This document shows positions 40,483-51,970 of a DNA stretch of 64,000 bases, piece by piece. The stretch's first letter is position 1; every line of letters starts with the position of its first letter. The stretch is from Paraspadella gotoi (lineage: Eukaryota; Chaetognatha), in NCBI GenBank assembly GCA_051294375.1, contig CM119267.1, positions 20,709,476-20,773,475 of the forward strand. Direction: 5' to 3'. A model generated the notes under the pieces. It made no database searches, was not told the DNA's origin, and saw only the letters and a list, made by a program, of their open reading frames with translations. The translations under genes and the position numbers were made by a program.

Positions 40483-40812
40483 NNNNNNNNNNNNNNNNNN
40501 NNNNNNNNNNNNNNNNNNNNNNNNNNNNNNNNNNNNNNNNNNNNNNNNNNNNNNNNNNNNNNNNNNNNNNNNNNNNNNNNNNNNNNNNNNNNNNNNNNNN
40601 NNNNNNNNNNNNNNNNNNNNNNNNNNNNNNNNNNNNNNNNNNNNNNNNNNNNNNNNNNNNNNNNNNNNNNNNNNNNNNNNNNNNNNNNNNNNNNNNNNNN
40701 NNNNNNNNNNNNNNNNNNNNNNNNNNNNNNNNNNNNNNACAAAACATATAAAAAAGACAAAGAGAAACTATGAATGTCTGGAAGGAAAATGAATCGAGGA
40801 TGAATTAAATAT

Positions 40813-41180
40813 TCAGGTCGCGCGACTCAAGATGATGAGGATAAAGAAAAGGTTAGCGTCGGAATTTGAAGGGAGGGAGATGAGGGCGAAGAGAGGAAAT
40901 AAGGGCACATATAGGGAGAAAACACAGATGAAATGGAAACACAGATGGAAAGAGAGGAGAGAGAGTCGAGCCACAGAGAGATGAGACAACAGAGAAAGAG
41001 AGAAGAGGGACCAACATAAGTAGAAAAGACAAGGAGAAAAGACTAATGAACAGTGCGTCTGGAATAAAATGACAAGACTCGAGGATCGCAAGTTTAAATT
41101 ATTAATTGCAGACGGGTGCGCGAACTCAAGATGATGAGGATAAAGGAAAAGGTTTAGCGTCGGAATATTTGAAAGGTGAG
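40813..41180. repeat. Short tandem duplication with period about 300 bp
   Basis: GCGCGACTCAAGATGATGAGG with ATAAAGAAAAGGTTAGCGTC at 40820 recurs at 41119 as GCGCGAACTCAAGATGATGA with ATAAAGGAAAAGGTTTAGCG. Purine-rich sequence fills the rest. It lies just before the 25-N gap at 41290-41314. Confidence 0.7.
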
Positions 41181-41250
41181 TTTGTAGATGAAGATGAAGC
41201 GAGGACATTTGGAAGAGAGAGATAGAGAGAGAGAAGAGAGAGAGAGAGGA

Positions 41251-41283
<33 letters not shown>

Positions 41284-42104
41284 GAGGGANNNNNNNNNNN
41301 NNNNNNNNNNNNNNGAGAGAGAGAGAGAGACTTTAAAACAAAGGAATCGGAAGATACCCTTAACGGAAAAAGGGAGTGAGGGAGAGACAGAGAGAAAGTA
41401 GAAGGAGAAAATAGAGAAAACTGGGATAGAAATAGAAAAAAAATTTGAAAAGAGATATTAGAAAAAGATAAAAACTCCACTGGCTCTAGGAAAGAGAGAC
41501 GAACGAAGAGAGAGATTCAGAGAAACAGACGAACAGACAGACAGACACAAAGATGGAATTTTTTTTTTATTTCTATTTTTTTTGTGGTAGGAATCTGGAC
41601 GCGAATGTATACATAAAGAAATGGAGAAAAGTCGCGCAGAAACCCAAGTGGCTCAAAGATAAAGTTTCAAAAGGAAGAATGGAGAAGATGAAGAGGAGTA
41701 GAAGGAGGAGGAGGAGAAGGAGGAGGAAGAGGAGAAGGAGAAATAGTTGGAGCGAATTCCAGAGGATGACAAAAGATTTCGCTGTCGACGAAAAATAAAA
41801 GAAAAAAAAATAAAAGAATAAAAAAGTTGTTTTCTTTTCTTTTCTTTTTTTTTCGTGGGGTGATGAAGGTGAATGGAGGAGTGAGGAGGGAGGAGGAGGA
41901 GGAATGTTAGTCTCACGAGGAACCGCAGGATGGAAATCTGGAAGGAGCAATAAGATGTCGGACGCACCGAATGAGAGCGTGAGGAATAGAATGAGAGGAA
42001 GATGAAAGTGTGAGGTAAAGGGATGTCAGGGACTATACGGTGAGGACAAGCGGAAGGTGAAGTGAGAACAATTTTTGGGGGGGGGGGAATGGGGCGGAAA
42101 GAGA

Positions 42105-43960
42105 GAAATGGAAGAAAAGGAGAATAAAAAAACGAGGGAAGGCTTAGAAGGAAATGAGGAGAAGGGCAAAGAAGTAGACACACAGATAACAACTACAAAC
42201 GAGAAAAAGATGAAATACGGTAGGAGTAGAATTAACACAAACGAGATAAAAGGAAAGGAAGAATAAACAGTAAATGATGAAAAATATTAAGCTGAACAAA
42301 GCACGACATGGTAATAGAAGAGGAAAAAGCAAAAAGGAAAAGGGATAAAAGAGGAACCGAGAAAAAAGGAAATAAGGAACAATAAAGTAAGGTAAAAAAA
42401 AGAAAGAAATGGAAAAGAAAAAAGAAAGAAATAGGAAAAAGAGAAGAACCGAGAAAAAAGGAAAAGGAAAGTAGACTGAACAAGTAGTAATCGGGTGATA
42501 CACAGTACAGAAGAGAAGAGCCTGAAAAGAAGAAAATACGGCTAAAAAGTCGGAAACAGATGTAGAACCGCATGAAAAAGGGAAAGAGAGAGAAAGGAAG
42601 TAATCGTAAAATACGAAACCGATAGAAATGGTAACAAGAAAAAAGAAATATGATAAAGGAAGGAAAGGAGAGGAATAAGAAGAAAGCATGGTAGAAGATA
42701 AAAGAATTAAAGGAACCGAACCAGCGGCCAGGATGAGGCATAGAGAGAAAAAAATAGAGAAAATAGGGAAGAAGATATAAAAAATTGAGGAAGAATCATA
42801 GCCAGGAACAGAGGGAGAAAGGAGGAAAATGTGAAAAGAAAGTGCAAACGAAAGAAAAGAAAATGAAAAAGGAAGAAAAAGAGTAGAAGAAAAGGGAGAA
42901 GAAAAACGGGAGGGGAGAAGAGGAAAGTAGATGGAATAGAGAAGTAAAGAAATCAAAAGAAGACAAAAGTATAAAAAGAGGAAAGGAGGAATAGAGAGAT
43001 GAAGAAAAAGGCGGAGTGAATAGAAATAAAAATAAAAGAACAGAAAAAACCTGATAAAAAAATAAGAAGGGGAGGTTTGGGAAGGGGTGGGGGGGAGGCG
43101 AAGGGGGGGGGGGAGAAAAATAGATAAACCGGCGACCAAAAATAGAAGCGGGTCACTGCAAAAACACTAGTGGAAAGAGGACAGAACGAAACGGGACAGG
43201 CGACGGTACCTGAACGACGAACTGACGACGACCCGTATCGACGACGACGCGGACGCAGGTTCAAAAAACAGTTCGACGTCAGCGCCAGAGAAATGAGGCG
43301 CATAGACGAGGGCGATGGAGAGAGAGAGAGGAGAGAGGACGAGAGAGGAGTAAGAGAGAGGAGGAAGAGGAGAGAGAGTAGAGAGAGAGAGAGATGGAAA
43401 CGAGTCGAGAGAGAGAGTTAAAGAGAGAGAGAGCGGGCGAACTTCAGCGACCGGAAAGACGACTGTCGGAGAAAATATTGAATATTTTTTTTTTATTTGA
43501 ATAAAATAGGAGAAATTTTCCTGTTTTTTTTTATTCTCGTTGAGTACGTTCGAAAACTGGAAGTGGGGCAAAGGGCCGATAATCAATAACGATGATGGGT
43601 GATCTTAGATGATGATGATTTGATTGGATGATTGATGGGCTGGTAAAGCGATGAACAGAGGAGAAGAAAAGCACCGCCAAAAAAAATTGAATACTAGACA
43701 GGAAGAATTGTGCAATCTTGAATCGGCACGTACCTCCTCTCCATCCTTTAAACCTTATCTCTCTCCTCTCTCCTTCTCTCTCCCTTCTCTCATCTCGTCT
43801 CTCACTTAATCGTTCTATCTGCCTGTTTTTTTGTTCTCCTACCTCTCCTCCGTCTCTGGTCATCTATCTCACGTCCTTCTCGTCTGTTCTCTCTCTCTTT
43901 CTCTGTCAATTCTCTGTCCTCTCTGAGCGCTACGTTTTTTTCCGAACTGACTGTATCCAG
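42105..43960. repeat. Direct duplication C, copy 1 (purine-rich)
   Basis: Collinear with 44064-45700: GGAGAATAAAAAA then purine-rich DNA; a CGACGACG-rich stretch with AAAAAACAGTTCGAC at 43263; a GA block; CGGAAAGACG at 43452; GAGAAATTTTCCTG; GGCTGG; GATGAACAGAGGAGAAGAA; then a CT block. The long minus-strand ORF across 42144-43139 is just the pyrimidine strand of this DNA. Confidence 0.65.
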
Positions 43961-44063
43961 TACGTTTTTGCCTTGCCAGGAGAAAGAAAGAAAGAAAAAA
44001 AAAGAGAGAGATAGAGAAGAGAGGAGAGAGAGGATGGTNNNNNNNNNNNNNNNNNNNNNNNNN

Positions 44064-45700
44064 GAAAAGAGAAAGGAAGAAAAGGAGAATAAAAAAGAGG
44101 GAAGGAAAAGAAAGGAAAGAGAAGAAGAAAATAAAAAGAAAAGAAAAGGAAAAAGAGAACCGAGAAAAAAGGNNNNNNNNNNNNNNNNNNNNNNNNNNNN
44201 NNNNNNNNNNNNNNNNNNNNNNNNNNNNNNNNNNNNNNNNNNNNNNNNNNNNNNNNNNNNNNNNNNNNNNNNNNNNNNNNNNNNNNNNNNNNNNNNNNNN
44301 NNNNNNNNNNNNNNNNNNNNNNNNNNNNNNNNNNNNNNNNNNNNNNNNNNNNNNNNNNNNNNNNNNNNNNNNNNNNNNNNNNNNNNNNNNNNNNNNNNNN
44401 NNNNNNNNNNNNNNNNNNNNNNNNNNNNNNNNNNNNNNNNNNNNNNNNNNNNNNNNNNNNNNAAGGAAAAGAAAGTAATGTAAAAAAAAGAACGATAGAA
44501 ATTGAAAAGAAAAAGAAAAGATAAAGGAGGAAGGGGAGGAAAAGAAAATAGGTAGAAGAAAAATAATTAAAGGACGAAACAGCGCAGGAAGAAAAAAATA
44601 GAGAAAAGAGGAAAAAGAGATGAAAAATGAGGAAAGAAAAGCGAAAGAGGGCCGAGAAAGGTAATTTAGAGGAGAAATTAGCGGACCGAAAACCGCGACA
44701 AAAAAAATAGAAGCGGTCACCTAGAAAACCCATAGTTCGGGTAATGAGGACGAGACGACTGTGCGACCCGACTTTCTTTGAACGACGCACGACTGACGAA
44801 ACGACGACGGACGACCGAAAAACAGTTCGACCCGTCCAAGCGCCAAGAAAATGAGCCGCAAATGACGCTAGACCCGAGGCCCGATTAGCGCTTCTAGCGA
44901 TAAGGACGACTTCGAATGAATTGGGTCTACGAAGAGTCCTTGAGCCCACGATACGATGATGAGACGCAGAGAGAAGACCGAATGATGACTCGACGGAGAT
45001 TACGACGGTGAGTACCGATGACTAGAGAGATCGACGAGGGAAGAGACCGAGAGAGGGAGGATGAGCCCGAGATTGAGAGTAAGAGATTGAGCTTTGGACA
45101 CATAGAGTCAACCTGGTAGCCTGCGAGATACGTTCAGCGCCGGAAAGACGTCGTGCGCTAGGCGGATGAAAAAAATTGATATTTTTTTCTATTTAAAAAA
45201 AAAAAAAATATGAGAAATTCTGTCTTTCTTTTTATCTCGTGAGACTCCGATAAGTACGGATAAGTGCGGCGGGCCAAAAGCGTCGTGGCTGATCAAAACG
45301 ATGGTATGGTGGATTATGTATGATGATGCTGTGCTGGCCTAACGATTGGACAGAGAAGAAGACGCAAAAAAAAATTTCGAGAGACTAAAAAACGATGTGC
45401 AATTGATTGCACCTCCAGTCTCTTTTACATCCTCTCATCTTACTCTCTTCTCTCTCTCCTCTCCTCCTCGCTCTCTCTCCTCTCTTCTCTCTCATCTCTT
45501 TCTATTCTCCTGCAATGCAAAAACTTCTGATTACAGCAGTTCGGAAAAAAACGAGCGTCAGGAGAGGACAGAGATTGACACGTTAGAAAGAAGAAGAGAT
45601 GAGAGAGAGGAGAGAGATGAAGATGAGAGAGATCGAGAGAGAGAGGAGAGAGAGAGAGAGAGAGAGAAAAGAAAATTGAGACAACGAGCGACGGTTAATT
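44064..45700. repeat. Direct duplication C, copy 2
   Basis: It follows a 25-N gap (44039-44063), ends at another (45732-45756) and contains a gap 44173-44462. Matching blocks include GAAAAACAGTTCGACC near 44817, GCGCCGGAAAGACG at 45137, ATATGAGAAATTCTGTC and GGACAGAGAAGAAGACGC. It differs from copy 1 mostly by small indels. Confidence 0.65.
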
Positions 45701-46115
45701 AGCAGTAAACAAAAGAACATTTTAATTTTTTNNNNNNNNNNNNNNNNNNNNNNNNNTTTCTTAATTCGTTAACTTTTTTGTCAAGTCGACGTTATCGACA
45801 GTTTGTCAGTCAGTCAGTCAGTATCTTTATTGGTTTTTCGACGTTTGTTTGTTTAATTGTACATAAAAAAACAAATAACTCCATTATTAACATCGAAAAT
45901 TGACAAAGCGAGGAGTTATATAACAAGAGGAATAAAAGAAAGAAATAAGGAAAAAGAAAGTCAAAGAGACTGAATTTAAAAAAAGGAAAAAAAGAGAGAA
46001 AAACAGAAAAACTCTGACTGAGGAAAACGGAATGGAATTTGAATTAAGCTTTTTTTTTTAACACTTGGCCGCTCGATCTTGGAAAAATAAAATGGTGAAA
46101 AATGGTCCGTGGGTC

Positions 46116-46243
<128 letters not shown>

Positions 46244-46396
46244 CACGGAGAGAGAGAGAAATTGTAAGTGGTGGTAAGATTGAAGCTGGAAAAATGAGTA
46301 TAATATAGTATTCCCCGATCTAATACGTATTAGAATTGAAACAATCTTTAAAATATTGGTAGAAGAACCAGATGTGGGAGTGAAAAAACTAGACTG

Positions 46397-46515
46397 TGAG
46401 ATAGTCTTGATTGAAATCTTGCAAGGACCTGCTATTTCATTATATTGTAAGAGTGATGGAGACCTCAAAACACCAAAGCCTGTCCAAAGTTCCGGGTAAG
46501 ATACCAATTTCATAA
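46397..46515. mobile_element. Fragment of the 51110-type MITE-like element inside a palindrome arm
   Basis: AGTCTTGATTGAAATCTTGC, AAGGACCTGCTATTTCATTA, GTAAGAGTGATGGAGACCTC and CACCAAAGCCTGTCCAAAGT match the loop and right arm of the type copy. The mirror copy lies at about 47155-47265 because the whole region is inverted there. Confidence 0.55.
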
Positions 46516-47444
46516 TATAGGAAGGAGTTATATAAGAGAGAAAAATAAGTAAACAGGGAAGTAAGATAGAAAGGAGAAGATTGAAAAAAAAGAAAAAAAA
46601 AGATTCAGGAAAAAAAAAAGAAAGGAAATAAAATGAAAAAAAGGAAACCAGAAAAAGGAGGAAAGGAAGACGGATAGAGATGATTCTCTATAGTTGCTTA
46701 TCTCGCTTCTTCTGTCTCTCTCTTCTCGGTCTGATCTTCTCGGTGTCTTCTCTCTCCTCTCTCTCCTTTGTACTCTCTGTCTCTTCTTCTTCTCTGCATT
46801 CATGCTTTTATTCCTTTCATTAATCTTGTCTTTCATATTCTTATNNNNNNNNNNNNNNNNNNNNNNNNNCTCTCTCTCTTCTCTCTCTTCTCTCTCTCTC
46901 TCTTACTCTCATCTCTCTCTTCTCGCCCATCAGCTTTTATTCCTTTTCAAATCTTTCATTTCTTATCCGTCTTCCTTTCCTCCTTTTCTGTGGTTTCCAT
47001 TTTTTTCATTTATTTCCTTTCTTTTTTTTTCCTGAACTCTTTTTTTCTTTTTTTTTTCAATCTTCTCCTTTCTATTTACTTTCCCTGTTTTACTTATTTT
47101 TCTCGTCTTAATATATCTTTCCTTACCTATATTATGAAATATGGTTATCTGTACCGCGGAACTTTGGACAGGCTTTGGGCTGTTTTGAGGTCTGCCATCA
47201 CTCTTACAAATATATAGAAAATGAGCAGGTCTTGCAAGATTTCCAATCAAGAATATCTCACAGTCTAGTTTTTTCACCTCCCACATCTGGTTCTTCTACC
47301 AATAATTTTATCAAGATTTTCAAATTCTAATACGTATTAGATCCGGGGGATACTATATTACTAGCTCATTTTTCCAGCTTCCAATCTTACCACCTTACTT
47401 ACAATTCTCTCTCTCGTGATTCTCTCTCTCTCTCTCTCTCTCTC

Positions 47445-47501
<57 letters not shown>

Positions 47502-47895
47502 TCCTCTCCTCGGACCCAGGACCATTTTTTCAACCATTTTTATTTTTCCAAGATCGAGCGGCCAAAGTGTTAAAGAAAAAAAAAGCTTAATGTCAAATTC
47601 CATTCGTTTTCCTCAGTCTAGCAGTTTTCCTGTTTTTCTCTAATCTTTCTTTTTCACTTTTTTTAAAAGTTCAGTCTCTTGAGCTTTCTTTTCCTTATTT
47701 CTTTCTTTTGAATTCGCTCTTGTTATATAACTTACACTCGCTTTTGTCATCAATTTTCGATTGTTAATACATGGCAGTTTATTGTTCTCTTTTATAACAG
47801 AAATTAAACCAAAAAACGTCGAAAAGCCATTAAGATGAAACCTGACTGACTGACTGCAACTGTCGATAACGTCGACTTGACAAAAAGTTAACGAA

Positions 47896-47935
<40 letters not shown>

Positions 47936-49014
47936 TTGATTGAGTCACTGGAAAAGGTGGAGAAATTGATGAAAGGAAAGAAAAGAAAGAAAACGGAGAT
48001 CGAAAGAAGGAAAGAAAAAAAGAAAAAAAAAGAAAAAAAAGAAGTTAATTTAACCCAAAGAGACTGAAACATTCGATGAAAGAGAAAATAGGGAGAGGAA
48101 ATGGAGAGAAAAGGAAAAAAGAAAACGAAAAAAGGAAATTAAAGAGAAAGAAAAAAACCGGAAGAAGAAAAAATCAGGAGACGAACAAACAAAAGACTAG
48201 GATTTTTTTTATTTGATGAAGAAGAAGAAGAAGCAGAGAAAGAGAGAAAAAGAAGGAGAAAGCGCAAGACGGTTTGGTTGATTGGTTTAGTGAATTGGTT
48301 GGTTGGTTAAGTGGATTGGTTGGTTGGCTTTCTACGTTGTTAATAGTTAATGGCAATCCGATTCTGTTGCTTTTCGAATTACTATTTGTTGGACAAAACG
48401 ATTGAACATAGCAAAGTAAAAAATTCATTTTCAAGAATTAATAGTGCCACTTGATGTTTAATTGAAGCGTTTCTCTCTCTCTCTNNNNNNNNNNNNNNNN
48501 NNNNNNNNNNNNNNNNNNNNNNNNNNNNNNNNNNNNNNNNNNNNNNNNNNNNNNNNNNNNNNNNNNNNNNNNNNNNNNNNNNNNNNNNNNNNNNNNNNNN
48601 NNNNNNNNNNNNNNNNNNNNNNNNNNNNNNNNNNNNNNNNNNNNNNNNNNNNNNNNNNNNNNNNNNNNNNNNNNNNNNNNNNNNNNNNNNNNNNNNNNNN
48701 NNNNNNNNNNNNNNNNNCTAAATAACCAACTTTCAAGACTTTCAAACCCAAAAAAGTTATTGGGTTCTTATCGCCCGAAAAAGGCCATTAGGAAAAAGTA
48801 CGTCGAGTCAGCCGAGGCAGAGCTTTTCCTTTTCTACACGTGATTGCCCAGCGGAATCGATAAGCAGGGCGCCAACCGAATTTATTGTACTACACTATTT
48901 CCAGACAAATTTGTACTTAAATGTCGTTTGAGGGGGAAAGTTTAGAAAAGTTAGTGGTTATAAATTTATTTTCAAGGGAATTAAAGTATAGAGTAAATTT
49001 AATAAGATGCATGA

Positions 49015-49175
49015 TTTTGATACAACCAATATAAAAACTATTCATTTATTTAATAAATAATCTACCCTGCCCCTGAATATGAACTGGTATTGATGGGTGA
49101 AGGCATCCGTCCAACTTTCGAGATAATAACATAAAAAGACTCTGCAAGCTTTCAATCAAGACTCTTTCTCAGTCC
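49015..49175. mobile_element. Fragment of the 51110-type MITE-like element
   Basis: Starts with GATACAACCAATATAAAAAC, then a diverged TTTAATAAATAATCTACCCTG and CCCCTGAA; it ends with the inner motif GCAAGCTTTCAATCAAGACT in the orientation expected for the loop of the type copy. The second arm is missing. Confidence 0.55.
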
Positions 49176-49455
49176 AGTTTATTATTTATTATTTATTATT
49201 TCAAAGAATGTTTGAATTATACAGTTCAATTGTTTACGTAATATTTCTTATAATTCTCAAATCTTCTTTTGAATTAGAAGACAAAGTAAGCAGCGCGGCG
49301 GACGATGAATATCGAAAGAAAATAAAGAAATTAAATAGAGAGAGATTCAAGGAGCTAATAAGGAATGAAAATTAAAGGAAAGAAAAAATATTTGATGAGG
49401 AAGAAAAAAGAGAAAATGATTTTCAAATGGGTTTTATACATGAGAGGCCCTTTCT

Positions 49456-49458
<3 letters not shown>

Positions 49459-49550
<92 letters not shown>
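49459..49550. repeat. (CT)n microsatellite
   Basis: CT run with one TTC interruption near 49535. Confidence 0.95.
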
Positions 49551-49551
<1 letters not shown>

Positions 49552-50158
49552 TATCTCACTCATCTTTCCGATAATTTCTCGGTAAAGGGTTGATTATAAT
49601 TCATGCCACTTTTTCCCCTACTGATCGTTTTATAATGACAAAGATTTTAGTAATGAAGCCAAGAAAAAGTTAAGAAAGAGAAAGGGAGAGAGAGAAAGAG
49701 TTAGAGAGAGTGACTAATCTTTTTCTCAAAAAAGAACTGAATAAATGAAGACATTCGTCGGCTTTGTCATGGAAAAAAAGAATTAAGTCCCGAACAAAAG
49801 AGCAAAGTTACAAATGAACGGGATATAATCATTAACCATAATCAAGCAAACAATGTCACGACTGCTCGGAATATTTCATCACATGAGCTTTGCTTAAAGT
49901 ATATTTATTTAATCAAGAGTAACAATAATGTTTTAATAATGTACTGTAAAACCAGTGATTTCATTCTTTTCATAGTCATGTGAGGCTACAAAGTGTACGG
50001 AAGCTTTTTATAGAGTCGGGATCATAAAAAGGGAATTATTTCAATATCATTCATAGATAATGGTTATTAATTAAGTAAATTTATACTCTGTGTGATTATT
50101 CATTTAACATTAAACATGGTAAACAATAAAAAACAAAACAAGAAAAGAGCAATCGATT

Positions 50159-50941
50159 TCAAAGAGTCAAAGTGACAGTCGACGCATTGATCGATCCCGC
50201 GATTTCTCCCAACTCAGTTCCTTCTTTCTCTCCCTCTCTCCCTCCCTTCTCGATCTCCCTCCTCCCTCTCTTCCTCCTCCTCCTCATCTTCTTCGTCATT
50301 CTCCTCGTCGACTCCTTCATTCTCGCCACGACGCGAATCGGTTCCGAAAAGTAAAAGACGCCGCAATGCCGCCACCAGATGGCGAGTGCGGCGTCGTAGA
50401 GAAAAACGAAGATGGCGAGGGAGAGCAGCGCCACGTAGAGATACGACGCCACGGACGTGACGCAGTTTTGACGCAGGTAAAAGGCAGTGGCGTGGGCCTG
50501 GGAGGTTCCATTACACCGAGCCCATTCGGGTATCGATCCGTTGGATTCCGCAGCGACAGTCACGACCCAGCGACGCAGCGGCGACGGCGGATTCGGCCAA
50601 ATCGGCGCCGGAACGACGTCGAGAGTCGAAGTCGGGACGAAAGGCGCCAACGAGACGAACCACTGCGACGATACGGCGCCGACGACGACGAGAAACAGCG
50701 TCTGAGTCGCGGCGCCGACGACGAACCGACAGGCGGCGCCGACGCCGTCGTCAACGATGACGCCGCCCGCTAGGAGGAGATGGAGCGGGAGATAGAGGAC
50801 GGCCGCCATGTTGGCCGCGTGGGCGTGGCCTTTTAGGGATGAGAAGAGAGAGAGAGAGACGACGAAGACGGCAAGGTGAGACGCCGTCCAGAGGAAGAAG
50901 ATGAGTTTGAAGAGGAGTTCGCGGGGCAGGGAGTAGGGAAG
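50159..50941 (-). CDS. Xkr gene, exon 2
   Basis: Open in phase 0 from acceptor AG to the stop at 50159-50161. An internal ATG at 50809 would give only 216 residues, but the upstream 44 codons code another clear membrane helix, so the exon starts at 50941. It includes a long loop with two possible N-glycosylation sequons (NGS and NGT, about residues 312-325), a helix, and the basic tail. Confidence 0.8.
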   Translation of the reverse strand, partial: LPYSLPRELLFKLIFFLWTASHLAVFVVSLSLFSSLKGHAHAANMAAVLYLPLHLLLAGGVIVDDGVGAACRFVVGAATQTLFLVVVGAVSSQWFVSLAPFVPTSTLDVVPAPIWPNPPSPLRRWVVTVAAESNGSIPEWARCNGTSQAHATAFYLRQNCVTSVASYLYVALLSLAIFVFLYDAALAIWWRHCGVFYFSEPIRVVARMKESTRRMTKKMRRRRKRGRREIEKGGREGEKEGTELGEIAGSINASTVTLTL

Positions 50942-51970
50942 CTTTTTGGCGGGTAAGGAAAAGGGGTGAGGTAAGTCAATTAAATTCCTAAATTATAAGA
51001 AATCAGGTCTGGAGTCACTTTGTATGTCTTTAAATCATGACATGAAATACCTCGTGGCAGAGGGGTAATTATTTATGCTAATCGTGTAGCTATTAACGAT
51101 GTTATTTGTATGAAATTGGTACAACCAATATAAAAATTATCCATTCATTTAATAAATAAGCTATCTTGCCCCTGACTTTGGACTTTGGACAGGCTTTGGT
51201 GGTTTAAGGCCTCCATCATATATATAATAGAGAGAGTCTTGATTGAAAGCTTGCAGGGACCTGCTATGTAATTATCTTGTAAGAGTGATGGAGGCCTTAA
51301 ACCACCAAAGCCCGTCCAAAGTCAGGGGCAAGATAGCTTATTTATTAAATGAATGGATAATTTTTATATTGGTTGTACCAATTTCATATAATATAATATG
51401 TTAAAAATAAAATCTTCAAGCCAAGTTCTCGACCTGAAAATCCTTCTGCAGCACGACCAACGCTCCGCTCACGATGGATAACGCCGCCGACGCCAGCGAC
51501 GACGCGATCGAGACGATTTGCAGCAGATCGAACCGATTGTATCTCCCCACCACGTAAAGCTGAAGAGCGAATTGGGGCGTCGCCTCGAGCACCACCTCCG
51601 CCGCGACGAAGACCAAGGCCAAGTTCTTCAAGAGTCGCGCCTCTCTCTCCGTCTTCGTCCCTTCGTCCTCCTCGCTCCACAACTCCGTCAAGTAGAGGAG
51701 ATTGGCGGCGACGGGGAAGCAGCCCAGGATCGACGCCGCCCCGCAGAGCCGCGTCGTCCATTTGGAATCGATGAAGCAGACGACGACGCCGATGGCGACG
51801 GAGAGGGTCCAAGGGAGGACGAGGAAGAGAGTCGTGAATCCTCCCCACCAGGCGTCGCCGTTGGAGAAGTATTTGACGGCGAGGAGAACGTCGGAGACGA
51901 CGTCGAGGAGGTAGAGGGAGGAGGAGAGGAGGAGGAGGAAGGTAGAGCCGAGCTTCTTCACGAGGGACAT
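50159..51970 (-). CDS. XK-related (Xkr) membrane protein, two exons
   Basis: Spliced minus-strand model: exon 1 51970-51434 (179 codons) and exon 2 50941-50159 (261 codons including stop), 439 residues. The donor CAG|GTCGAG and acceptor AAAAAG|CTTCCC are both phase 0. Exon 1 carries the XK-family hallmarks: YLLDVVSDVLLAVKYF near residues 20-35, GDAWW near 38-42, a hydrophobic VLP segment, and ATPQFALQLYVV near 130-141. Exon 2 continues with helices (LFKLIFFLWTASHLAVF, and about 344-368) and ends in a strongly basic tail (about 389-423). Xkr proteins are multi-pass membrane proteins; some vertebrate members scramble phospholipids during apoptosis after caspase cleavage, and XK partners VPS13A. 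Whether this one scrambles lipids is unknown; I see no obvious caspase motif in the tail. Codon use is strongly GC-rich. The start ATG precedes the first hydrophobic segment directly. Confidence 0.85.
51110..51387. mobile_element. Palindromic MITE-like element inside the Xkr intron
   Basis: Two inverted arms of roughly 110 bp: the left starts ATGAAATTGGTACAACCAAT and the right ends with its near-exact complement (ATTGGTTGTACCAATTTCAT). The arms also share the motifs TAATAAATAAGCTATCTTGC, CCAAAGTC and AAGGCCTCCATCA. The loop holds TCTTGATTGAAAGCTTGCA. There is no coding capacity, so it is non-autonomous. The ends abut TA, as expected for a Tc1/mariner-type TA target, but that assignment is inference. 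Fragments of the same element occur at several other places in the window. Confidence 0.75.
51434..51970 (-). CDS. Xkr gene, exon 1
   Basis: Codes residues 1-179, including the most conserved half of the Xkr domain with paired Asp residues (23 and 27) in the first helix and the PQ-x-x-LQLY motif (about 132-139). Reading past the donor gives only five more residues before a stop, so splicing after QKDFQ is preferred. Confidence 0.85.

Larger units (their letters stand above)
47901..50158. other. Intergenic region downstream of the Xkr gene
   Basis: A/G-rich DNA to 48200, a (GGTT)n stretch at 48270-48330, a gap 48485-48717, a MITE fragment at 49015, a CT run, then AT-rich DNA. No gene recognised. 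Confidence 0.5.

Noticed and set aside
42144-43139. 331-codon minus-strand ORF rich in Phe, Ser, Leu and Pro
   Set aside because: It is the pyrimidine strand of purine-rich duplicated DNA; composition is repetitive and there are no domains, motifs or splice context.
48270-48335. GGTTGGTTG-rich stretch considered as a possible G-quadruplex or telomere-like repeat
   Set aside because: Irregular (GGTT)n with only two-G runs interrupted by ATT and AAG; ordinary simple repeat.
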